A stretch of 64,000 nt of DNA from Aphrophora alni. Its lineage: Eukaryota; Arthropoda; Insecta; Hemiptera; Aphrophoridae. Both the position numbers and the translations under genes were made by a program. Where the stretch lies: the NCBI GenBank assembly GCA_963513935.1, contig OY740768.1, positions 59,698,004 to 59,762,003 of the forward strand, written 5' to 3'. Under the pieces are notes generated by a model. The model saw only the letters and a program-made list of their open reading frames with translations. It was not told the DNA's origin and did not search any database. Below are positions 53,241-64,000 of this stretch, piece after piece. Each line of letters starts with the position of its first letter. The first letter of the stretch is position 1.

Positions 53241-54880
53241 TAAAAAAGTGGTAAACTAGAAGTGATGACGATAAATCTTATTAAGAACGCTATGCTCCGG
53301 CTGTGACATTAATTCTATTGAGTTTGAAAAACGTTATTCAGAAACCAGTACCCTTTATCTTAATCTGTATTCGTGGTACTATATTAGTGGCGAAAAATTA
53401 TCGTATATAGTACTGATTTTATTCAAACATACATTCTTTCAATCGGGCAGCTCTCGAAAAAACTTAAATATGGTCAAAATAAAGATTGTGGTAGATTCCG
53501 CGACACCAAAATAGGAAACAATCACGTATTTCCACGCATATAGATTCGCTAAATATCCTTTTGTTAATGTCCGATCACTTAGAGAAGTGGATGGAAAGAT
53601 AATCGAGAATTTACAGGTTGAAGTTCTTATATACTGATGAGGTATTTTGTATGAAGTATAATTTAATGTCACTTTATTGTACTCATACAATATTTTTTAA
53701 CGTAATATTTTAGTTTAGGATTTAGAAATATTGGATTTATTGATTGGAGAGCTAATCGCTAGATAAACACGATTTTTTCAATAAATTCAAAAGTTAAGCA
53801 TAGTGAATTTATTTGTTTTTAGTAATGATTTTAGTAATACGAACTATGGGATAATATCCGCAGAAGGGTAATGCTTTACTGCCTGGCGGCTTTGCCAACT
53901 TAACTGCATCTACCGACATTAAATGAAATTAAAAATCATGTGACAAAATCTTTGAATAAATTCATTCAAGAAAATATTTCTGTATATTCATGTAAAAAAA
54001 TCTTCAATTAAATGCATGTTGAAAAGTCATGTTTGTAAAAAATTAAAATTCAGATGGTCAATTTAACCAACATTTCATTAGTCTTGGTACATTTATTTAA
54101 TATGTCCAGTGTTTCTAAGCTATTATATAAAGAGTTGTTGTTATGCTACTCTTGTTCTGACATTTAATAGCCTAAATACCAAATATAAAAATTCTAAATA
54201 AATATTTTGATAATTGTAAATGTGAGTCACAATTTTGATTGTTCATTAACAAATATAAATTCTTTGTATAAATTGATTGTAAAGTCGTTACATTATCATT
54301 GAATACTTTACCTCCATACTTATTCTCCATAAAAGTTAAGTTATTCTTATAAATTATTTTTCTTTATGCGATAAATATTGGTCAAGGATTAAACAATAAC
54401 ATAACTAATTGCATCTCAAGATTACCACATAAAACTACTGTTTTAAATTTAAAACGCACTGTAACTTCAAAAGTTATACGTAAAACGCTTTAATAAAAAG
54501 ATAACGATAAAAAACATAAATATGTCAAATTGTGTCCCATTAATAGAATAACAATCAACATGAACTTTTTGTGATTGAAATCAGTGACTAATGAAATAAA
54601 AATAAAAATAATTTTGTTATTATGCATAACTGTTCTACATTTGGTTTAAGCACCAATTGTTTTGTATTATTATTTATCCTCTTGTAATATTTGCTGTTTA
54701 TTTTGTTGAATAATGTCTTTTAAAATTAACACACAATAAGTAAAAATATGACTCATGGATTCAGTACACCTTATTATTTTATTTTTTATATATAGTATGT
54801 TTTTCAAACTTTGTCTTTTCAGCAATATAGAAAAATATTATAGTAAGTTATCCTACACATTTGTATTAATTTTTTGAAGA
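53241..54880. other. Non-coding AT-rich spacer
   Basis: The first 300 bases may still belong to the preceding relic. Otherwise nothing is recognised. Confidence 0.4.
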
Positions 54881-55860
54881 GTTTGTAGGAACGGCTAGGC
54901 CAAGTCACCGCCACGTTTATATAATTATAATACTCGGCGCAGCCAAGACACCAAAAGGAAGTATGAGGAACGATTAGAAACCTTAACAATAGTTATTCAA
55001 ATTTAAGTTGTAGGAATAATTATTGAAAAATAATAGGCCGAGATACCGCTACGAGTATGCCACTATGATGACAGACTCAGCCAAGACTCTAACACTAGTA
55101 ATGCCTGTAGTTGATGGATGAAACCTTTTGAGGAACGATTAGGCCAAATTATCACCACGAATATAACACTATGATACATAGGTGGGATACTATCACTAGT
55201 ATTGCCAGAAGACAAAAAATAAATAATTATGATGAATAATTAAGTCGAGTTACAGTCATGAGTATAGATATATTATGAAACCCGATAGAGCCGAGACATC
55301 AACAATAGTAATAATCCTAGTGGATATTGTATGAAGGAGTATGAGGAACGATTAGGCCTAGTTTTGACCACGAATGAAGCCACGCAATACCAGTTAACCT
55401 TATTAAAAAATTTACGATGAATGATTAAGCCGAGTTATCTCCACGAGTAGAGATCTATGAAGAATTATGAGTCACGATTACTATGAGTATATGATAACTA
55501 TGATAACTGATGACAGATCCAAGATAAAAACACTAGTAGGGCTAGTAGTGGAAGTATAAGGAACTATTAGGCCAAGTTACAGTCATGAGTTTAGTACTGT
55601 AATATGTGTCAGTACTCATACCCAACATGTATAGCACCATGATACACAACAGAGCAGAAACACCAACTCTTGTAATATCGGTGTATTTATAACGAAGAAT
55701 GTGAGGAACGATGAGGCCGTGTTTTGGGCACGTGTATACCTGACAAAGCAAGACACCAATAATAGTAATACCCGTCGACGTTATAATAGGGAGGGATTAG
55801 GCCGAACTATATCCACGTGATTTACTATCATAGTGAACATATAAAGTATTGTTTTTGTAC
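54881..55860. repeat. Diverged satellite-like tandem array
   Basis: The phrase GAGGAACGATTAGGCC recurs in altered form near 54965, 55130, 55343, 55559 and 55703. Between these lie related blocks such as CCACGAATATAACACTATGA and AAGACACCAACACTAGTAAT. Spacing varies from about 144 to 216 bases because of indels. Local composition is richer in GC than the flanks. No coding frame. Confidence 0.6.
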
Positions 55861-56584
55861 TGTTTACTTTAGATACATTATATTTTATTAAGAGCTGTTT
55901 TTACTTCTGTTGAGGTTTTTTTCTCTATATACGTTTTAAAATAGACCAAGAAAATAATTTCTACAGAATTATATTACATGCCTCGTGGGATCAAAAGTTA
56001 ACTCTTTATCTTTTTGCGTTATATTTCAGGAATATACTACTGAACAAAATGTCCACATTTTGTATTTGAGAGTGCATTAGCTTCCTAACATTGTTATTGC
56101 TTCTTTAAAGCTTTCCATTTTTGTAATGACCGCCGTTAATTATGTTTGCCAACCATAACTTACTTAACGTAATAGACTCGATATTAAAGGTACTTTATCA
56201 TTGATTCAATTTCCATCGTTACGTTATTAACAAATTTCTATAGATTTATTTACCACATATTTAATTACACAAATTAAACCAGACGAGGCATTATGGTGGT
56301 CTAAACAAATAGAATTGAGATCTTCAAAGTAAATTTGTTCCTTTAAAAAATTGTTAGATATTCCAGATTTGCATTATATGTTAAATATTCTGTATACGCA
56401 TTATGCGTTAAATATTATATAAATAACAGCGTTATTATATATTATGTTATATTAATACAACAGCAATATATTGTAAAACATTGATCTCTTATCCGCTTAT
56501 TTACTGTATTATACTCGTATATAAAAAAAAATAATAGATTAAGTATGAGCACACGCGACGTGAGTTTGTAGGTATTATCAGAAC
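55861..56584. other. Non-coding AT-rich spacer
   Basis: Nothing recognised. Confidence 0.4.
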
Positions 56585-56960
56585 ATTTTATGACAGTTAT
56601 TACTGCGTTGTTACAATAGGTTAAACAAACAAAAAAACTGTTTGGCTGCAGTTCTCAAATTAAATAATTTACTAAATAAACATGACATCCAATATTATCA
56701 AACGTAAGAGAAAACCTAACTTTAGGATTCTCGTGTTGAGTATGGCAGTTGTTACTATGTTGTTACAAAGGGTTAAAAAAACAAAAACTCTTTGGATGTA
56801 GTTTTTACCTTAAATAATTTACTAATTAAACATGACATCCAATATTACCAAATTTTAATGACAACCTAACTTTAGGATTCTCGAAATGAGTATGACAATT
56901 GTTATTACGTTGTTACAATAGGTTCAACGAACACACAAAACAGTATGCCAAATATTTCAA
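56585..56960. repeat. Tandem repeat of about 151 bases, 2.4 copies
   Basis: Units start near 56592, 56744 and 56894 with versions of GACAGTTATTACTGCGTTGT. Each contains AAACATGACATCCAATATTA and ACCTAACTTTAGGATTCTCG. Copies match well by eye, apart from scattered substitutions. Confidence 0.75.
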
Positions 56961-57560
56961 AACGTATTTCATAGAAAAGAAAAGACATGGCATTGCTAAT
57001 CATTTAACGGGTGCTACTATAGTATTAAAATTTTAATGTTAAAAATTTTTCCTCTATATATAAATAAATCTTACTAGGTACACCATATACATTCTTTTGA
57101 TGAACTGAGATACTAATTTCATAATTTTCTCCACATGTTTTTAGTTCGTCCGATTGATTTATAAGATATTATAAATCAGTAACTCTTATTAAATTATATG
57201 TTTCATCTATTTGCAACACATTTTTATTTAAAATTAAACCTAAAAATTCTAAACATTTCTTGCTTCTCCTTGGTAACTTCCGAACTGGATGTTGGGAAGC
57301 TATATTTCACATTATTAGTGAAAATGAAAACTACGACTAGCTAGAAGTGCTTTTCAAGCATAGTATAAGTGAAATAAATGCTTCTTTGATATTTATCACT
57401 TGACTCTTCCGATCATCAAGTCGTACTGAAATATTCTGAAGCATTCCTGTTCTATTAAATGGTGAGTATATTACGGTAGGTGGTTTGTTCAACATTTTTA
57501 TAACCACTCAAATGTACAACAAATTTCATGAAGAATACAGCCCCAACTCCGTTTTTATAA
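56961..57560. other. Non-coding AT-rich spacer
   Basis: Nothing recognised. Confidence 0.4.
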
Positions 57561-58691
<1,131 letters not shown>

Positions 58692-58726
58692 ATGGCTTAT
58701 TATAAGCGTTTTCTTCTAAATACCAG
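58692..58726 (+). other. Possible short first coding exon with splice donor (very tentative)
   Basis: An ATG opens MAYYKRFLLNTR and runs into CCAG followed by GTAGGTGAATAAG, a good splice donor, right after the GC-richer patch. No second exon was identified, and the region could equally be part of the upstream LTR or leader of the gypsy element to the right. Confidence 0.15.
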
Positions 58727-60732
58727 GTAGGTGAATAAGTATTACCAAGGTTAAAATGTTTAGTTTTTCATGTGGTTAGGACATGTGCTTTTGTAAGTTT
58801 TATGAAGTTAGAGTTGCATTTTATTTTGTAAATGATATTTCAAACTCATAGGGTTTAATTCAAAATCTATATATTTCATTTTTCTACAGCCTAAATTTTT
58901 AACTTTACAGCCTAAAATATTAAATCTTAAGCTTTTACCACACCTAGCCCATTTTATCAAGGCCTAGCCTAAACAGCTATTTTCTGTACAAATTTAAAGC
59001 AGTGTAACCTAGAATATTTATGGCTTTTAAAAAGAAAAGAAACTATATCCAAAATTTATATCTCTCATATATTTTGCGTTACAAGTTAAGAACATTTTTA
59101 ATTTTAACATGTGCTCTGCTGACATGTAGAAACATTTAAAAGTAACATGACAAGTCAAACTTGGTTAAGTCCTGTAGTAACAATTACCATCTTAGTTAAA
59201 ATGCCTACTTGTCATCTTGTATTAAAATATTATAAAGGCAAACTCTTAAAACTAACTGCTTTACAATGCTTGTCTTAAAGCCTTCTTGCATTCTAAAAAA
59301 AGAATTGTTATTTTGTTTAATGCAGTTTTGACTGGTGCAAGAATTATAGTTAAGTCCAAGTACTACACTCATGTTCTGCTGTTAAAGGCAAGCATCATCA
59401 TGCAACTTTATTAGATACTTTCTGCAATAGTGCTTTTATTTATGTGGCTATGAACAAAAATTTATAAACTTCAAAAACCTGCAGTGGACTTTATAAGGAA
59501 CTTTAAATAGGCTGTGTTCTTGTATTTTGTGATGAAATTAATAATATATAAATGTGTCTTTGTATTAAATAAATAAAAATATGTCTGTAGCATTAAATAA
59601 TTTGGGAGGAGCAGCTATAGCACATTTCGGTCCTAACAACCTCAAAGAGGTTATTTTCTAAATTAATAAAATAGAGAAACGTCTCATAATTCTTAATTTT
59701 TTTATTATTTAATTATACTTAAGTTTACAGTTGGCCAACTACATAAAAGGTTAATTACGAAAATCCATGGTATGACATGTTTATATTTTCTTTGTAATCT
59801 TGTATAATTAATTTTGTATAAATTTTGTAATCATTGCTAAAAGGAAGGGTTTTTTTTGATTTTATTTTGGGGAGGGATTTTCAATTCAAATTAAATTTAT
59901 ACATGTATTTTTTGTAATCACATCTTTTCTTTGTACTTAAGGGCGTATAACTAATTTTTATTTATCGATTAAGGGCATATAATTCTTTCACTAAAATTTG
60001 GTCAGTAAATTTGAATTTATATCTATTTTTCTGGTTTATTGACTTATCCTCTAGGTATCATATGAATTGTGAGTGAACGGCTTAAGCATTTCCACCTTGG
60101 TGATTATTTTTTTTTACTCTAGAGGTAAGTTTGAACATGACCAATCTATGTGGCCCAGTATAGTTTCCGTTTCTTTATTTATTCGTTTTGGTAAGATTGG
60201 TACATGTTTTCTGGTAGCAGAGCGTGGTTATTTCTCTAAATTCTGGTTTGGTTGTTTTCGTCCATTTAAAATTTGTCTAGCTGGTCAGTTCTCAGATAGG
60301 CCTAACTTAAAAATAGCTTATTGGTCACACTCTGTGATTACCGTTTGTTTATCTTGTTTAAAACAAAAATTTAGTTTGGTGGTAACTCAATGGTCCTTGT
60401 TTCTCGTGTGCTGCCAACATATACTTCATTCGTCGCACCTTTCTATACAACATTTTTCATAAACCTATTTTTTTTTGGTGAAACTATAAAATTTTTTTTT
60501 TTCTTTTTCTTTTTTTTACAATTTGAGATATATCCAGACAGAGACAAATAAAAAACAAAAAACACAAAAAACTATAAAATCCAAAAATAGATAAAAACTT
60601 AACAAAAATTCAAAAAAATTACAAAATTTCTCTCTGTTTGTATCTGTCTTTAATACTTTTTTTTATTTACATACACATAGCTTATTCTTTTCCAAATTAT
60701 CACCTGGCTTTCTTTTCTTTCAATTTAAAAAC
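58727..60732 (+). other. Upstream region of the right-edge gypsy element (LTR/leader, ends undefined)
   Basis: About 2 kb of T-rich non-coding sequence precedes the gag ATG. The 3' LTR lies outside the window, so the 5' LTR cannot be delimited. AATAAATAAAAAT near 59566 could be a poly(A) signal. TTGGTGATTATT at 60095 is a weak primer-site candidate. An open frame at 60073-60462 has no motif. Near 60530-60660 a loosely inverted pair (CCAGACAGAGACAAAT and CTGTTTGTATCTGTCTT) may form leader structure. Confidence 0.35.
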
Positions 60733-63700
60733 ATGTCAGACCTACACCAGATAATAGAGCATCTTAGGAAGCCAGAACTTTCTTTTGAGGTAATGGTGCG
60801 AGGAGGCGGTCTTGGCACTGTAAGGACAATGCGGCCTAGTTTGCGAGGCCTACTTCAGGCAGGTTCATAGCCTTGTGCAAATAGAATTACTGTTGATAAT
60901 ATTGAGGAGCAGTTAGACCTGGCTCAGGAATCTCTTGAAGATTTACAAGATAAATTTGCAGATTTAAATCCTAGTCAAAATCTAGAGTTAGTTAGATTCA
61001 ATACAAGGCTAGAACTGTTTGAAGCTAGGCTGAGCCTATTAACAACCGGTCTAAATAATTTAAATTTAAATGCCACTGAGCATAATGCGGAGTGTAACCG
61101 CATGTTAGCATCTCTCCAAATGCTTAAATTAAATTTTCAGTCTTTCTCTGCAGACATTTCAAACATCTCTGTAGTTTCTACGCTGTCCTCAGTGTCGAGC
61201 CAAATCAACGTGGCCACAGTTTCCACCATTCCTATTTTGAATTTACCGTCGACCGAAGGAAATTTGCTAAATTCAGGCTCTGTACCTGCTCCCGTTATTT
61301 TAGGTCAGGAGTACTCTACTCCTGAAATGGTTTATGGTAAACTCAGCCATCCGGCTGAAAAGTTGATATCAACTTTGCCTATAACAGACGGTTTCGAATT
61401 GGAGAAACTAATTAAATTCATTAAAATCGCCTTATCTTTATGCAAAATTTATCCAGACATTAGAAGAAATATTTTAAGTGTCCTTATGCCTTATGCAAAG
61501 GAACCGTTAAGCTCGTGCTTATGCAAACATACGACGTTTCGCGCTTTCCATAGAGAAGCTCTAAGTAGTTTTATTCCTGCTAAACGTCGGAACACTTTGG
61601 AGCAGGATCTCTTCTTTAGACCTCAAGGTTTGGGAGAGACTCTGCACCATTTTGTCTCCGACATTAAGGAAGCAGCGCAGGTGTTTCTCGTAGACAAAAA
61701 TGAAGCTGAAATCACTCAGGTTATTGTGGATGCTCTCTCGCCGGAGGTGCGAAACTGTCTGGTTTTAGCTAAAAGGCCTGTTAACTTTAATGACTTGGAC
61801 ACCATCTGTGCCCAAGTCAATAATACTTTATATACAGATCAGGAAAGATTGTCAACCCAAAAAAGTTTCTCTAGGTTGGAACCCGAGTTTAGACCCATAA
61901 GGTCACCTGTCATTTGTTATAATTGTGGCCGAAGAGGTCATACAGGCCCACAGTGTAGGCAGTATCCAGATCGTAGAACACAGAATCAACACAATATTTC
62001 TTCTCATCCAAAAAACGACTCAAGGGGCGGAAATAAAATCAAAGCTCCAATCCTCAAGTCCAATCAAAGTCCAATCAAAGCTCCTACCATAAGAAACGAC
62101 TATAGTCATATTAAATTTTATCAAGCTTTTTTTAAACCTGCACACTTAAATAAAACCATACCACATAAGTCACCTCTTTTAAATAATTCAGTTCAGTTTC
62201 AATCTAAACCAGGGATTATACACAATCAGAATAGGTCCAAGTTATATTCTAAACATGAGAGTAACCTCTCAACATCCACTAAAGCTCGTCACTTTTCAAA
62301 TTTTAAACAGGGATTAGTTGCACCCTTTTATTTAAGGCCCACGTGCCTCTACTGTAAAACAACTGGTCACTATAACTGGGAGTGCCCTTCTTTCAATCAG
62401 TGTAGAAATAAGATCAATAGTTTTTCTCCTTTAGCCAATAATTCTCTTACGAGAAAAACATATAAGTGTTTAAAATCCAAAGGTTTGAGCAACAAGATTC
62501 TACCTCTTGTTGAAGTGAATTTTAAAAATTTTAAGGCTAACGCTTTGTTAGACTCTGGCTCAGTCAGAAGCATCATGTCTTCTGATCTTTTTGAACATTT
62601 AAAATCCTTAAATGTAGTCAAAGAAATTCAAGACGTAAAATCGGAGTGCCTCACCGCAAACGGAGAAAGGCTAGGGATCAATCTAGCGTGTAAAGTTCAT
62701 ATTAAAATACAGCACTGTAGCTGGAATTTTGAAATTTTAGTGGCACCTCAGCTGTCGTGTCCTCTCATCCTAGGGTCCGATTTCTTTCTTAAAAGTCGAC
62801 TCATTTTAGATCTTTTCCAAGGCACCTTTACTTTTAAATTTTATAAGGCTAAACCCTTCCAGTTAGCAAATTTTCAAAAAAGGTCACCTCCTACAGTTAC
62901 TTTATCCTCTACTACTCAGGTCACTGAAAACCCACTGAGTCACCTTGATGACAAATGTCAAAAGGAGATCTCAGGACTCATAGAAAATTTTCCTGATGTC
63001 CTTACTACAGAGTTAGGACTCACCGATCTAATTAAATATGAAATAGTGCTGAAAGACAATATACCGGTGAAAAGCCAGCCCTATCAATTGGCCCCTCCGA
63101 AAATGCAATTTTTGAGGGAACACATCAAGGACCTCGTTGAAAAAGGAGTAGTAGAGAAAAGCATCTCCAATTATTCTTCTCCAGCGTTTCTAGTTCAGCA
63201 TCCTGAAAAGAAACCCCGCATGGTCATCGATTATCGAAAACTAAACCAACATATCGTAATCGAAGCCGTACCCCTTCCTAATCTGCACCAGTGCTTCAAT
63301 TGGTTTGTGGGAGCCAAGTTTTTCACTGTGTTTGACCTCAATTCTGCCTACCATCAGATTCCACTCACCGAGAGTTCTAAACATCTCACCAGTTTTTGTA
63401 CCCCTTGGATGCTCTACCAGTTTACACGAGTCCCATTTGGACTCTGTACTGGTGCTCAAGTTCTAACCCGACTTCTAGACCAAGTTTTCTCAGACATTAA
63501 ATTTAAATTCGTTTTCAATTACCTTGATGATTTAGTCATCTATTCTGAGACTTGGGATGAGCACATCAAACATCTGCGTGAAGTCCTATCTCGCTTGCGA
63601 AGAGCGAAACTTACGGTTAATCCCGATAAAGTTCGTTTTGCAGTAAGAGAGATAAGTTTCCTTGGACATTTAGTTTCTGCTAGAGGCGTGCAAATTGACC

Positions 63701-64000
63701 CCGAAAGAACCAAGGCCATCAGAACCTTTCCTAAACCCACCAATCCAAAAGCTGTGTCACGCTTTATTGGTATGGTCAATTTTTTTTCTAAGTTTATCCC
63801 AAACTTCGCTGAACACGCCGCTCCTCTGAATCTGCTCCGGCGGAAAGGACAAAAGTTCGTTTGGAACACTGAGCAACAACTTGCTTTCGAATATCTGCGT
63901 AATGCCATTGCGCAACCTCCCGTACTTCGTATGGCAAATTTCGACAAACCTTTTGTCCTTCAAACGGACGCAAGTTCGTGCGCTTTAGGAGCAGTTCTAC
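60733..64000 (+). CDS. Ty3/gypsy gag-pol polyprotein, partial, one in-frame TAG
   Basis: The ATG at 60733 (A at -3) opens MSDLHQIIEHLRKPELSFEV. Codon 46 is TAG (60868-60870); the remaining ~1043 codons are open to the window edge. Order: gag capsid-like region (residues ~215-370); CCHC knuckle CYNCGRRGHTGPQC at 395-408; a second, CLYCKTTGHYNWEC, at 538-551; protease LLDSGSVRSIM with D at 607 and ILGSDFF at 679; RT with VIDYRKLNQ, FDLNSAYHQI (D at 868), YLDDLVIYS (DD at 932-933) and FLGHLVSARG; RNase H start QTDASSCALGAVL with D at 1079. All visible catalytic residues are intact. Gag and pol share one frame, with no frameshift site. The RT text recalls Gmr1-like elements, but integrase order is not visible. 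TAG may be a mutation or a readthrough codon. Confidence 0.92.

Noticed and set aside
60073..60462. 129-codon plus-strand frame before the gypsy gag
   Set aside because: Starts with GTG, no domain, T-rich composition of the untranslated leader.
63540..63963. Minus-strand frames over the RT region
   Set aside because: Antisense shadows of the intact gag-pol frame.

Overview
This is a eukaryotic, very AT-rich window, most likely from an arthropod and probably an insect. The evidence is an interstitial (TTAGG)4 run, which matches the insect telomere repeat; Ty3/gypsy-type elements with a gag that lacks a zinc knuckle; a Pif1-type Helitron; and remnants that look like arthropod Polinton (Maverick) genes. 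I found no intact host gene. Nearly everything recognisable is mobile DNA, and most of it is decayed.

Layout. 1-6547: a minus-strand, internally deleted Ty3/gypsy-like element, called E1 here. In its own direction it has an LTR, gag, protease, a scrap of RT and the integrase ends. 6845-12880: the 3' end of a second, plus-strand relative (integrase C-terminus, 3' UTR, polypurine tract, LTR A), followed by a (GT)n run, LTR B and another (GT)n run. 12881-28905: mostly non-coding DNA with fossils of a Polinton-like element (DNA polymerase B N-terminus at 14.2 kb, a capsid-like stretch at 14.7-16.1 kb, a third minus-strand gene at 23.0-23.5 kb), a broken gypsy RT at 26.2 kb and several tandem repeats. 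28906-35276: AT-rich DNA in which I recognise only the (TTAGG)4 run.

35277-51722: a nest of elements. A plus-strand gag-protease element (L) ends in an LTR that is split by a Helitron at 39593-44227. It is followed by (GT)n, solo LTR C, a 300-base (GT)n, solo LTR R in the opposite orientation, and another (GT)n. Five long LTRs (about 2.3-2.6 kb each) in two separate clusters sit against (GT)n microsatellites. LTR R also serves as an empty-site relative that fixes the Helitron insertion point between A and T.

51723-60732: non-coding DNA with a relic ORF, two tandem-repeat blocks and a long (GA)n run. 60733-64000: the youngest-looking gene in the window, a Ty3/gypsy gag-pol polyprotein read in one frame from gag through two CCHC knuckles, protease and RT into RNase H. 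It has one in-frame TAG and runs off the right edge.

How the parts relate: E1, L and the LTR A element belong to one related group, shown by a shared FWGN gag motif, a DTGA protease, an integrase tail of the YDIKD type and long LTRs. In both E1 and L, gag and protease are in a -1 frame relation with a slippery heptamer at or just before the gag stop. The right-edge element is a different lineage, with CCHC knuckles, a DSG protease and a single frame.
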